Under the pieces are notes generated by a model. The model saw only the letters and a program-made list of their open reading frames with translations, was not told where the DNA came from and ran no database searches. From contig NZ_BBXE01000025.1 in assembly GCF_001570565.1 (NCBI RefSeq), forward strand, positions 32,349 through 96,348: DNA of 64,000 nt, read 5' to 3'. The translations under genes and the position numbers were made by a program. Positions 51,462-59,852 of the stretch are shown here, piece by piece; position 1 is the first letter of the stretch; each line of letters starts with the position of its first letter. This DNA is from Herbidospora yilanensis. GTDB lineage: Bacteria > Actinomycetota > Actinomycetes > Streptosporangiales > Streptosporangiaceae.

Positions 51462-52196
51462 GTGCACCCGCGTTACGCGCGCATCGCCGACGAGCTCCGG
51501 GCGGCCATCCTCGGCGGGGAGCTGCCGGTCGGCGCGCCCCTGCCCTCGGAGACCGTGCTGGCCGCCCGGCACGGGGTCGCGCGGGGCACGATCCGCCAGG
51601 CCGTCGCGGTGCTGACCGCCGAAGGGCTGGTGGGCTCCCGCCAGGGTGCCAGACGGATCGTGCTGGGCCGCGAACGCAGCCAGAACTTCGCGGTGCTGCA
51701 CAGTTTCGCGGAGTGGGCGCGGGCCGCCGGGCACGAGGTGACCGGCCAGGTCATCGACCAGCGCCGCCGCGCGGCCGACGCCGCCGAGGCGGCCCGTCTC
51801 GGGCTGGCCGTCGGCGATCCGGTGCTGCGGGTGCTGCGGCTGCGCCGCCTCGACGGCGTCGCGGTGCTGCTGGAACGGACCGTCTACGCCGGATGGCTCG
51901 CCCCGGCGGTCGAGCGGTTACCGGCCGACTGCGACTCGGTCACCCGGGCCCTCTACGAGTCGCGGGGCCTGGTGTTCGCGTACGGAGAGCATCTGATCGA
52001 CGCCGTCGCGGCCGGGACGGAGGACGCCCGCCTGCTCGGAGTGCGGCGGGGCGGGCCGCTGCTGCGGCAGCGGCGGGTGACGACGACGCGGGAAGGACGC
52101 CCGGCGGAGTGGTCCGACGACCGCTACCGGGCCGGCAGCGTGACGTTCGCGATCCGCAACGCGGCGGGCGCCCTCGCGGTGCACCCGCAGGACTAG
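51462..52196 (+). CDS. GntR/HutC-family regulator with UTRA domain
   Basis: 244 aa. Winged HTH (YARIADELRAAILGGELPVGAPLPSE and RQAVAVLTAEGLVG) and a UTRA effector domain (VLRVLRLRRLDGVAVLLERT, then RQRRVTTTREGRPAEW). It probably represses the divergent importer and responds to its substrate. GTG 51462 has GGGAG six bases upstream. Its end overlaps the next gene by four bases. Confidence 0.9.
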   Translation: MHPRYARIADELRAAILGGELPVGAPLPSETVLAARHGVARGTIRQAVAVLTAEGLVGSRQGARRIVLGRERSQNFAVLHSFAEWARAAGHEVTGQVIDQRRRAADAAEAARLGLAVGDPVLRVLRLRRLDGVAVLLERTVYAGWLAPAVERLPADCDSVTRALYESRGLVFAYGEHLIDAVAAGTEDARLLGVRRGGPLLRQRRVTTTREGRPAEWSDDRYRAGSVTFAIRNAAGALAVHPQD

Positions 52197-52843
52197 CCGT
52201 AGTAACCGCTCTCGATGCGCTGCTTGAACACCGACTGGATGCCCTGGTGGGCCATGACGCCCTGCGACACCGTGTAGTCGATCAGCAGGACACTGGCCTC
52301 GAACGTCAGCTTCTCGGTCACCCGGGTCCCGGCCGCGCCGAGGTCATCGAAGGTGATCGTCTGGTGGGTGATGACGTTGGGCAGCGTCCACGAGTCGACC
52401 TCGTAGAAGTAGCCGGCCGCGTTGATCCGCTGCTGGGCGTGGGTGTTGATCGGGGTCGCGGGCAGCCCCGGCTGGAGCGGCGTGTTCTCGATCGCGGTCT
52501 GGTCGACGGTCCGGACCCCGCCGGCGGTGGTGTCGGAGTGGACGACCACCCGCTGGAGCAGCGGGTTGGCCCCGAGGTGGTTCTCGAAGTTCGAGTAGAT
52601 CGCGAAGACCTCGTCGCGCGGGGCGGCGATGTCGACGGAGATGCTCTGCGACCGGGCGGCCCGGCCGAGGGCGGGACGGGGGTGGTTCAGAGCCTCGACC
52701 AGGGTGTAGGTGGTGCGGGCCAGTTCCCACTGGAGGGCGATCAGCGGGTCGGAGTCGGCCCTGGCGGGCGAGCTCATGACGGACAGGACCATCGTGAGGG
52801 CGAGCAGTGGAGCGCTTAACAGCCGGAACGGCTTCTTTCTCAT
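52193..52843 (-). CDS. Secreted SRPBCC-like (START-fold) protein
   Basis: 216 aa. Signal peptide (RKKPFRLLSAPLLALTMVL to SSPARAD), then a probable SRPBCC fold (SISVDIAAPRDEVFAIYSNFENHLGANPLLQRVVVH) as in lipid- or polyketide-binding proteins. A secreted member is unusual, as most are cytoplasmic. ATG 52843 gives the signal peptide; it has no ribosome site. Confidence 0.75.
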   Translation of the reverse strand: MRKKPFRLLSAPLLALTMVLSVMSSPARADSDPLIALQWELARTTYTLVEALNHPRPALGRAARSQSISVDIAAPRDEVFAIYSNFENHLGANPLLQRVVVHSDTTAGGVRTVDQTAIENTPLQPGLPATPINTHAQQRINAAGYFYEVDSWTLPNVITHQTITFDDLGAAGTRVTEKLTFEASVLLIDYTVSQGVMAHQGIQSVFKQRIESGYYG

Positions 52844-52900
52844 GGGCACATCACAACCCGGAAGCCGTTGGAACGCTCCTGGCAACACCTGCCAGTATTC

Positions 52901-53533
52901 TCAGGGCACCAACCGGTAGCCCACCCCGCGCACGGTTTCCACGACGTTCGGCTCGCCGAGTTTGGCCCGGAGATGCGCGATGTGGACGTCGAGAGTTCGC
53001 GCCGCCGACCGGCTCAGGTCCTTCCAGTTCTCCAGCAACAACGTCTGCTTGGTGACGACCTCCCCGGGCGTCTGCACGAGACGCCGGAGCAGCGCGAACT
53101 CCTTCGGCGTGAGCGGCACGCTCCGCCCGTCGCGCCAGACCAGATAACGCCGCGCGTCGATCTGGATGTCGCCCGCCTGCAGCACGTCGGTCTTGCCGCC
53201 CCGGGTGCGCCGCAGGACCGCCTCCATGCGGGCCTCCAGCTCCTCCATGCAGACGGGTTTGACCAGGTAGTCGTCGGCGCCGGCGCGCAGCCCGCGGATC
53301 CGTCCGGCCTGGTCGTCGCGGGCCGACAGAACGATGATCGGCACATCGCTGACCCGCCGGATCTCCCGGCAGGCGTCGCTCCCGTCGTCGCCCCGCACGC
53401 CGAGAAAGACGACGTCATATCCGAGAGTCTTCGTCCGGTCGGATCCGACCGTGACCGAATAACCGGATTTCGCCAGCGCCGCCTCGATCTCGGCCGCCGT
53501 CTGACTATCTTCGTCCACGACGAATACCCGCAT
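52901..53533 (-). CDS. OmpR-type response regulator lacking the phospho-acceptor Asp
   Basis: 210 aa. Receiver domain with the acidic residues D7-E8-D9 and K92 (VKP), but the phosphorylation site has become G45 (VVFLGVRGDDG) with a shortened loop. The C-terminal winged helix (LTPKEFALLRRLVQTPGEVV and VETVRGVGYRLVP) is intact, so DNA binding is likely. No kinase gene adjoins. It resembles atypical regulators that act without phosphorylation. Confidence 0.9.
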   Translation of the reverse strand: MRVFVVDEDSQTAAEIEAALAKSGYSVTVGSDRTKTLGYDVVFLGVRGDDGSDACREIRRVSDVPIIVLSARDDQAGRIRGLRAGADDYLVKPVCMEELEARMEAVLRRTRGGKTDVLQAGDIQIDARRYLVWRDGRSVPLTPKEFALLRRLVQTPGEVVTKQTLLLENWKDLSRSAARTLDVHIAHLRAKLGEPNVVETVRGVGYRLVP

Positions 53534-53625
53534 GTCTCCCCGTGTTTAAAATCCTGTGGCCCCCGCCTCGTCCGGGCAATACTGGTGGGTATCGGTTGAC
53601 CTGTCAATAATTGCCGAAGAACCAA

Positions 53626-54426
53626 TTACGGACTCGTCAAATGAATGGCCGCCTCAGCCGTGAACGGCAGGAAGGTGAACGACTCCTGGAGATAGAGCGT
53701 CACCGTGGTCTCGGTGTGGCTCAGATATCCGATGGAGACGTCCTGCCCGAGGTGCAGGTCGAAGTCGCCGCCCCGGGTGGTGAGCACGACCGCGCCGCTG
53801 ATCGCCGGGGCCCAGATGATGTCGCCCGAGATGAGCCGCTGGATGTGCTCCAGCACGGGATAGCCGTGGTCGGCCGTCTCGGCGACCCCCGTGTAGGCGT
53901 CGGCCGACAGCAGCACCGAGTAGGGCCCGTCGACCCCGGCCATGCGCAGGATGCCGAGAGCCTGCGCGATGGCGTCGGGGTAGGCCCGCACGTCGGCCGG
54001 GAGCACCAGCGGCGGGTGAGCGCTGAGCGGGATGACGCCGGAGATGTGGCCGGGGCCGTACCCCTCGAAGACGGCCCGGTCCTCGGCGATGGCCAGCGCG
54101 GCGGCGGCGTCCTTGACGGGCTGCCAGTCGGAGTCGTTGGAGCCGCGCTCGACGTCGTCGACCGCCTCCCGGTCGAGCTCGAACGGCCGGCGCAGCTCCA
54201 CCAGCCGCGACACCTCGCGCTGCCGGGCCTGCACGCCGGGCGCGGGCGGCTGGATCGGGGTGGTGTGCCCGGTCGACACGGCCGACAGTTCGCTCCCCTC
54301 GGGGCCGTGCACGTCGACCACCCGGCGTCCGGCGATGTGCCGTTTGAAGGTGCGGGCGGCCTCCTCCTCGATCTGAGACCAGGCGGCCTCGGAGATCGGG
54401 GCCAGCTCCCGATGGAGGTTGTTCAT
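53626..54426 (-). CDS. Encapsulin shell protein (linocin-M18 family)
   Basis: 266 aa, HK97-like fold. NNLHRELAPISEAAWSQIEEEAARTFKRHIAGRRVVDVHGP and the IGYLSHTETTVTLYLQESFTFL region match encapsulins, which build 24-32 nm icosahedral compartments around cargo enzymes. The ATG overlaps the stop of the peroxidase gene (54423-54426), so shell and cargo are coupled. Family 1 size is normal. Confidence 0.93.
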   Translation of the reverse strand: MNNLHRELAPISEAAWSQIEEEAARTFKRHIAGRRVVDVHGPEGSELSAVSTGHTTPIQPPAPGVQARQREVSRLVELRRPFELDREAVDDVERGSNDSDWQPVKDAAAALAIAEDRAVFEGYGPGHISGVIPLSAHPPLVLPADVRAYPDAIAQALGILRMAGVDGPYSVLLSADAYTGVAETADHGYPVLEHIQRLISGDIIWAPAISGAVVLTTRGGDFDLHLGQDVSIGYLSHTETTVTLYLQESFTFLPFTAEAAIHLTSP

Positions 54427-55433
54427 TTCTGCGGCACTCCCTTGAGGTCTCCGATGATCAGCCGGCCCGACCGCACGGGCTCGGGCGGGTCTTCCAGGAA
54501 GGCACCTGAGGGAACGAAGTAGAGGGAACCGGTCAGCGCGGTGGAGAAGTCGAGGATCCGGTCGTAGTTGCCGGGCGGGTCCCCGATGAACATGTTGGCC
54601 AGCAGGCGTTCCAGCAGCCCGGAGGTGCGCGCGTACCCGATGAAGTAGGTGCCGAACTCGCCCCGCGAGGCGTTGCCGAACGGCATGTTGTCCCGCAGGA
54701 TCTTCAGCTCCCTGCCGTCCTCCTCGATGACCGTGAGGGCGTTGTGCGCGTTCGACGGCTTGACGTCGTCGTCGAGCTCGACGTTGGAGAGCTTGTGGCG
54801 CCCGATGACCTTCTCCTGGTCCTCGGTGGCGAGCCGGTTCCAGGTGGCCAGGTCGTGGACGTACTTCTGGACCAGGACGTAGGAACCGCCGGCGTAGCCG
54901 GGGTCCTCGTCGCCGATGAGCACCGACTCGTAGGCCAGGTCGCCGGTGGGATTCTCGGTGCCGTCGACGAAGCCGAGCAGGTCGCGGGCGTCGAAGTAGC
55001 GGAAGCCGTGCACCTCGTCGGCGCTCGCGACCGCGTCCCGGAGCCGGTCCATGATCAGCCCCGCCAGCTCGAAGCACAGGTCGTGACGGTTGGCCCGGAT
55101 GTGGATCAGCAGGTCGCCCGGCGTCGAGGGCGCGTAGTGGGCGCCCCGGATCTCCTGGAGCGGATGCAGCCCCGCGGGCTTCGGCAACCCCGGGAAGAGC
55201 CGGTCCCAGAACTGCGACCCGAACCCCAGCACACACGACAACCCGGGGTCCAGCGACCGGAACCCGACCGTCCGCAGCAACCCCGCCAGGTCTTCACCCA
55301 GCTCCCTGACCGCCTGGTGCCCGGTGGGCTTGATCGTGGCCACGATGAAGATGGCCGCCGGGCTGAGCGGGCCCAGGACCGCCTGCACACCGCTCCGATG
55401 ATCCTCCACCCCGTAAGGCGTCGCCGGTGACAT
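54423..55433 (-). CDS. DyP-type heme peroxidase, encapsulin cargo
   Basis: 336 aa. The signature GFVDGTENP (154-162) has the catalytic Asp157, with a probable heme-ligand H230 and distal R247. The C-terminus RLIIGDLKGVPQ resembles the encapsulin targeting peptide of DyP cargo (consensus near SLGIGSLKGSP). It oxidises phenolic and dye substrates with H2O2. Its stop overlaps the shell start. Confidence 0.94.
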   Translation of the reverse strand: MSPATPYGVEDHRSGVQAVLGPLSPAAIFIVATIKPTGHQAVRELGEDLAGLLRTVGFRSLDPGLSCVLGFGSQFWDRLFPGLPKPAGLHPLQEIRGAHYAPSTPGDLLIHIRANRHDLCFELAGLIMDRLRDAVASADEVHGFRYFDARDLLGFVDGTENPTGDLAYESVLIGDEDPGYAGGSYVLVQKYVHDLATWNRLATEDQEKVIGRHKLSNVELDDDVKPSNAHNALTVIEEDGRELKILRDNMPFGNASRGEFGTYFIGYARTSGLLERLLANMFIGDPPGNYDRILDFSTALTGSLYFVPSGAFLEDPPEPVRSGRLIIGDLKGVPQK

Positions 55434-55467
55434 GGTCGGGGAACCTCCAGATCCGGTACGGGTTTGG

Positions 55468-56082
55468 CTATGCCCGGTAGTGGGAGACGACGGCCGGCTG
55501 GCCGGTGTAGTTGGGCCCGGCCGTGTCGTCGGCGCCCAGATATTCGTAGGGGAACTCCACCACGGCGGGGCCGGTTCGCGAGATGCGCCGGTTCCTGGAG
55601 TCGTAGACGAACCCCCGGCTTCGCAGCGCGGCCAGCAGTTTCCGCCGCGATCCGGCCTCGACCGAGGCGACGTCGAAATTGGCCGCGAATTTTCCGCGCT
55701 CGGTGAGCCATCCGGCGATCTCGGCGAGGACCCCGAGCTTGTCGCCGAGGTAGTGGAGGCCGTGGACGACGGTGATCAGGTCGAACTTCCCGGACGGGTG
55801 CCAGCCGGGGATCGACGCGACGACCAGCCGCAGGTTGGCCGCCGGAGGGACGGCGAAGTGGCCGACCAGGTCGACCCCGGTCACGTCCGCGCCCAGCAGT
55901 GCGGCCTCCGCCAGTGCGTGGCCCTCACCGCAGCACAGGTCCAGCCACGTCTTCCCGCTGAGGGCCACGGCGAGGTTCAGTCCGAGCTCACGTGAGTAGC
56001 CGCGCAGGCGGCGACCCCGGTTCATGGCGTTGTTCGCGACGACCGAGGAGGCGTCCAACTCGGCCGGACCGAGCAGCCTCAT
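55468..56082 (-). CDS. SAM-dependent methyltransferase
   Basis: 204 aa. TWLDLCCGEGHALAEAALLGADVTGVDL is the SAM-binding motif I region of class I methyltransferases, and DLITVVHGLHYLGDKLG a later motif. No substrate can be named. ATG 56082 overlaps the upstream gene's stop (ATGA), so the two are coupled. The gene ends 35 bases before the peroxidase gene and could be co-transcribed with it. Confidence 0.88.
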   Translation of the reverse strand: MRLLGPAELDASSVVANNAMNRGRRLRGYSRELGLNLAVALSGKTWLDLCCGEGHALAEAALLGADVTGVDLVGHFAVPPAANLRLVVASIPGWHPSGKFDLITVVHGLHYLGDKLGVLAEIAGWLTERGKFAANFDVASVEAGSRRKLLAALRSRGFVYDSRNRRISRTGPAVVEFPYEYLGADDTAGPNYTGQPAVVSHYRA

Positions 56083-56426
56083 GCGGCCCGGAACTCGTGG
56101 ACGACCTCGATCGGCCCGACGATGTGCCGGTTGAACTCGTCGAGTTCCTCGGCCGGGACCCACAGTTCCAGGATCGTCTCGCCGCCCGCCCGCTGGACGG
56201 GGTAGCGCGCGACGAACTCCGCGTCGACCTCGAACCGGGTGACGTAACCGACGCCCGAGGCCGGGACGTTCCAGTCACGGGCGATCCTGATGGCGTAGTC
56301 CTCGTTGAGGACCGGGTAGAAGATCGGCTGCTCGGGCAGCCTCGGGGGCCACGCCGTGAAGCCCGACTGGCGGACCAGCTCCAGTTCTTCGGGGCCGGTG
56401 GGACGCCACAGCGTCGTCGTGCGCAT
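56079..56426 (-). CDS. Conserved hypothetical protein, ~115 aa
   Basis: 115 aa. TTTLWRPTGPEELELVRQSGFTAWPPRLPEQPIFYPVLNEDYA and LELWVPAEELDEFNRHIVG are strongly conserved among actinomycetes, but I know no function. It may relate to ADP-ribosyltransferase-like folds, but this is uncertain. Coupled by overlap to the methyltransferase gene. Confidence 0.85.
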   Translation of the reverse strand: MRTTTLWRPTGPEELELVRQSGFTAWPPRLPEQPIFYPVLNEDYAIRIARDWNVPASGVGYVTRFEVDAEFVARYPVQRAGGETILELWVPAEELDEFNRHIVGPIEVVHEFRAA

Positions 56427-56431
56427 ACGTC

Positions 56432-57136
56432 CTATTTTGTCGCCAGTTTTTGGAATCGGCGGGCATTTCTGACCGCCGCGCCGGTGGCGTCGTTGTTGAA
56501 GTAGACGTAGGCGTCGTCGGGCAGTCGTTCGAGCCAGGTCTTCATCGCGCGGTCGCCGTATTCGGGCGGGTTCTTCCTCGACGTTCCTTCGTGGAAGCGC
56601 AGGTAGGCCCAGGTCGTCGTCCGCCACAGCGGGCCCTGGATCCGGCCCAGCCGATCGGCCCAGACGAGGGCGGCGGACCGGTTTTCGAGGGTTCGCCGCA
56701 GGTCGTCGTTCCACCACGATTCGTGGCGGGGTTCGACGGCCAGCTCGACGCCTTTGGGGAAACATTTCAGGCAGTCGTCGAGGGCGTCCCCTTCGTAACG
56801 GAGATTGGGCGGAAGCTGGATGAGAATCGGGCCGAGTTTGTCGCCCAGCCCCTCGGCCACCCTCATCAGGCGCTCGACCGGTTCCTTCGGATCTCTGAGG
56901 CGTCTGACGTGGGTCAGATAGCGGCTCGCCTTGACCGCCATGACGAAATGGTCGGGCGTGCGATCGTGCCATTCCTCGAAGGTCTCCCGCCGGGGCAGCC
57001 GGTAGAAGGCGCCGTTGTTCTCGACGGTGCCGAATTCCTCGCCGTAGTGTTCCAGCCAGCGTTTCTGCGGCAGGCCGGGCGGATAGAGCACCCCGCGCCA
57101 ATCGGCGTACTGCCAGCCGGACGTCCCCACCAACAT
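56432..57136 (-). CDS. DUF72 (YecE-family) protein
   Basis: 234 aa TIM-barrel family. LVGTSGWQYADWRGVLYPPGL, TVENNGAFYRLP, ELAVEPRHESW and YVYFNNDATGAAVRNA are DUF72 blocks. The function is unknown. It lies five bases from the 115-aa gene and may be in its operon. Confidence 0.93.
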   Translation of the reverse strand: MLVGTSGWQYADWRGVLYPPGLPQKRWLEHYGEEFGTVENNGAFYRLPRRETFEEWHDRTPDHFVMAVKASRYLTHVRRLRDPKEPVERLMRVAEGLGDKLGPILIQLPPNLRYEGDALDDCLKCFPKGVELAVEPRHESWWNDDLRRTLENRSAALVWADRLGRIQGPLWRTTTWAYLRFHEGTSRKNPPEYGDRAMKTWLERLPDDAYVYFNNDATGAAVRNARRFQKLATK

Positions 57137-57159
57137 TCCCTCAGCCTAGGCTTCGGCGG

Positions 57160-57540
57160 GTGAACACCAGGGAGATCGCCCGCCGCTTCGCCCAGACCTG
57201 GCAGACCGGCTGGGCCGTCCACGACGTCGACCTGCTTCTCTCTCTGTACGCCCCGGGCATCGTCCACCACTCGATGCCCTTCCGCGAGCCGCACCGGGGC
57301 CTCGACGCGCTCAGGGAGTACCTGACGTGGTCGTTCGCCGAGGAGGACGTGCTGGACGTGCGGTTTGGAGAACCGCTGGTCGACGGCGACACGGCGGCGA
57401 TCGAGTTCCGGGTGCGCGCGAGAGAGGGGGAACTGGCAGGCTGCGTGTTCGTGACGTTCGACGCGGAGGGATTGGCCGTCGCGACCCGCGACTACTGGCA
57501 CATGTCAGATAATCCAGAACATGTCGAGGAATCGGTGTGA
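57160..57540 (+). CDS. NTF2/SnoaL-like protein
   Basis: 126 aa cone-barrel fold: IARRFAQTWQTGWAVHDVDLLLSLYAPGIVHHSMPF, then GLDALREYL and AAIEFRVRAREG. SnoaL-like proteins are isomerases, cyclases or ligand binders. GTG 57160 has no strong ribosome site. It overlaps the next gene by 20 bases. Confidence 0.82.
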   Translation: MNTREIARRFAQTWQTGWAVHDVDLLLSLYAPGIVHHSMPFREPHRGLDALREYLTWSFAEEDVLDVRFGEPLVDGDTAAIEFRVRAREGELAGCVFVTFDAEGLAVATRDYWHMSDNPEHVEESV

Positions 57541-57823
57541 CAGGTGTGACCTCATCATCGGAGAAGGCTGTTCGTGTGACGGAATTCCGGTCCGGGAAAT
57601 CCTGATCTCTCCCAGCGGATTCGCCCATCTGCCGGGCGCCTGCGTGCATTTCCCGCCACCGGAGCAGTTCGCGCGCGAGTGGGGCCGGGTGCCCTCCCCC
57701 GCACCCGGCGTGTGGCTGCGAATCAGCCCCGATCAGCCGTTGCGCGCCGGCGCGGGAAACCTTGACCGCTCCGCGACCTCCCGCTGCGCCGACTGCGCCC
57801 GCACCCATCCCGGATACGCGTGA
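57521..57823 (+). CDS. Small Cys-rich, probably zinc-binding protein
   Basis: 100 aa, not recognised. Cys pairs C6-C9, C17-C19 and C89-C92 (CDRC, CSC, CADC) suggest a zinc ribbon. It overlaps the SnoaL-like gene by 20 bases, and its own stop overlaps the next start (57820-57823). These overlaps on the same strand support a real gene. Confidence 0.65.
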   Translation: MSRNRCDRCDLIIGEGCSCDGIPVREILISPSGFAHLPGACVHFPPPEQFAREWGRVPSPAPGVWLRISPDQPLRAGAGNLDRSATSRCADCARTHPGYA

Positions 57824-58491
57824 AAGACACGAGGCGATTCCTGCTGGTCCTGTTATTCGCGGCGGCCTGCGCCGATCCCCGGCCCCTTCAGACGCACCCC
57901 TACTCCTGCGGCGGCGAGGTCGTTCCGCCGGGCGGGCTCGCCGGTCCGCCGGCGACCAGGCTGGGACCGAACGGGCAGGCGGCGCTCAAGGGCGGCGAGG
58001 TCCGCGCCCCCGCCGATCTGGAGGCCTGGCGCATCGTCGAGGAGAACGATGATCGGGTGGCGCTGATCCGCGAACTCGACACGCCAGTCCGGAATGGCGC
58101 CACCCTCCAGACCCACCGGTACCTGCTGATCGAACGGCAGGGCCGGGAAGACGCCTGGAACCTGCGCATGTCCGGCCTGTGCGACCTGCGCCAGGTCGTC
58201 CCCGGCCACAGCGATGCCCATCTCGCCTTCGCCTCGGCGTCCGGCACCAGCCTGAAGTTGTGGGTGACCGAGCGCGAATGCGCAAGCGGTCGACCGGCGA
58301 CCGGCCGCATCAAACTGGCCGTCCTGGAGGAGACCGATCAGGAGGTGCGGGTCGTCGTGGCGGTGCGGCCGGTGCCCGGCTCGGTCACCTGCCAGGGCAA
58401 TCCACGCACGCCGTTGACCGTCGAACTGTCCCGCCCGTTGGGCGACAGAACCGTCGTGGACATCGGGGTCTATCCGCCGCGGCGGCTGTAG
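57820..58491 (+). CDS. Putative lipoprotein
   Basis: 223 aa. LVLLFAAAC gives a lipoprotein signal with the lipidated Cys at about 17. The mature part has an extra Cys set and no domain that I recognise. GTG 57820 overlaps the previous stop. Probably a surface lipoprotein. Confidence 0.78.
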   Translation: MKDTRRFLLVLLFAAACADPRPLQTHPYSCGGEVVPPGGLAGPPATRLGPNGQAALKGGEVRAPADLEAWRIVEENDDRVALIRELDTPVRNGATLQTHRYLLIERQGREDAWNLRMSGLCDLRQVVPGHSDAHLAFASASGTSLKLWVTERECASGRPATGRIKLAVLEETDQEVRVVVAVRPVPGSVTCQGNPRTPLTVELSRPLGDRTVVDIGVYPPRRL

Positions 58492-58500
58492 CATCGGCCG

Positions 58501-59037
58501 GTGAATCTCCCCGCGTGGTACGCCGCCCTCCCGGTCGCCATCTCCGCCGCCGGTGTGCTCTTCACCGACGCGGATGGCCGGGTGCTGCTGGTGCGGACGA
58601 CGTACAAGAACGATTGGGACATCCCCGGCGGGGTGATCGAGGTCGGCAGCGGCGAGACACCCGCGGCGGCGGCCCGCCGGGAGCTCCGGGAGGAGCTCGG
58701 CCTCGACCGCCCGGTGGGCGACCTGCTCAGCATCGACGTCCGCCCGGCCCGCCCCGACCGCCGCGCGCTGCTGGCCTTCCTGTTCGACGGCGGGGTGCTG
58801 ACCCCCGCCGAGACCGCCGGGATCCGGTTCACCGACGGCGAGCTCGCCGAAGTCCGGTTCGTCGCGCTCGACGAGATCGCCGGGCTCACCGAGGCGGCGC
58901 TGGCCCGCCGGATCCGCGCCACCCTGCGCCACCCCGGCTCGGGCCTGCTCTTCCTGTCGGACGGCGAGCCGACCGGGGATGATCGTGCCCATGGACCACA
59001 TGACCGCCCTGATCGACCAGAACAACCGCTTCGCTGA
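58501..59037 (+). CDS. Nudix hydrolase
   Basis: 178 aa. Nudix box GGVIEVGSGETPAAAARRELREELG (split here into GGVIEVGSGETP and AAARRELREELG), normal metal-binding REUXEE. Substrate unknown. GTG 58501 fits the family N-terminus. The last 20 residues are read in a second frame over the next gene's start and look unlike Nudix, so the true end may be altered or the overlap real. Confidence 0.88.
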   Translation: MNLPAWYAALPVAISAAGVLFTDADGRVLLVRTTYKNDWDIPGGVIEVGSGETPAAAARRELREELGLDRPVGDLLSIDVRPARPDRRALLAFLFDGGVLTPAETAGIRFTDGELAEVRFVALDEIAGLTEAALARRIRATLRHPGSGLLFLSDGEPTGDDRAHGPHDRPDRPEQPLR

Positions 59038-59707
59038 CCTCATCGGCGACGCCGACCCGGCCACCGAGGTGCCCACCTGCCCCGGCTGGACCCTGAAGCA
59101 GCTCTTCCGCCACGTCGGCCGGGGCGACCGCTGGTCGGCCCAGATCATCAGCGACCGCGTCGGCGAATACCTCGACCCGCGCGAGGTCCGCGACGGCAAA
59201 CCCCCGGCCGACACCGAAGGCGCGCTGGCCTGGCTGCGCGAGGGTCCCCGCATCCTGCGGCAGGCCGTCGACGAGATCGGCCCGGACACCCACGTGTGGA
59301 CGTTCTCCGGCCCCCGCCCGGCCGAGTGGTGGGTGCGCCGCCGCCTCCACGAGGCGACCGTCCACCGCGCCGACGCGGCCCTGGCCCTCGGCCTCCCTTA
59401 TGACCTCCCGGCCGACCTGGCCGCCGACGGCATCGAGGAGTGGATCGACACCGTCGCCTCCTCCCGCCCGACCCTCGACCCCGGGGTGACCGTCCACCTG
59501 CACACCACCGACGTCCCGGGCGAGTGGATGTTGCGCGGGGAGGAGGACCGGGTGGTGTGGGAGGTGGGGCACGGCAAGGGCGACCTGGCGGTCAGGGGGC
59601 CTGCGGCCGACCTGTTCCTGGCGCTGGTGAACCGGCGGGAGGGCGACTTGGAGGTCTTCGGCGACGAGGGGATCTGGAGGTCGTGGCGCGAACGCGCCCG
59701 CTTCTGA
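58979..59707 (+). CDS. Mycothiol-dependent maleylpyruvate isomerase-family protein
   Basis: 242 aa. The MDMPI N-terminal domain (LIDQNNRFADLIGDADPATEVPTCPGWTLKQLFRHVGRGDRW) has a metal-binding His set with RRLHEATVHRADA, and a C-terminal domain follows. These enzymes use mycothiol, the actinobacterial thiol. The substrate is not clear. ATG 58979 and ATG 58991 are both possible. Confidence 0.9.
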   Translation: MIVPMDHMTALIDQNNRFADLIGDADPATEVPTCPGWTLKQLFRHVGRGDRWSAQIISDRVGEYLDPREVRDGKPPADTEGALAWLREGPRILRQAVDEIGPDTHVWTFSGPRPAEWWVRRRLHEATVHRADAALALGLPYDLPADLAADGIEEWIDTVASSRPTLDPGVTVHLHTTDVPGEWMLRGEEDRVVWEVGHGKGDLAVRGPAADLFLALVNRREGDLEVFGDEGIWRSWRERARF

Positions 59708-59806
59708 CGGCCGACCGACTTCCTCACCAGCCAAGGTGCCGCCGAGCTGTATCGCGTATCCGCCCCCCTCACAAGGCGGCCAAATATTAGGCCAGGGGTG
59801 AGTACT

Positions 59807-59829
59807 ATTCGAACAGTTCGAATTATAGT
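59807..59829 (+). promoter_or_regulatory. 17-bp palindromic operator within a promoter
   Basis: ATTCGAACAGTTCGAAT (59807-59823) is a perfect palindrome with central A, directly followed by the -10-like TATAGT (59824-59829). With AGTACT at 59801-59806 it fills the 17-base spacer of a promoter, so a bound protein would block it. It is not a LexA box because the half-sites are one base apart, not four. Confidence 0.7.
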
Positions 59830-59852
59830 GTGTCTCGGGGTATCGTGGGGGT

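Noticed and set aside
59807..59823. Palindrome as a standard LexA box
   Set aside because: The half-sites TCGAAC and GTTCGA are separated by one base, but actinobacterial LexA boxes have four.
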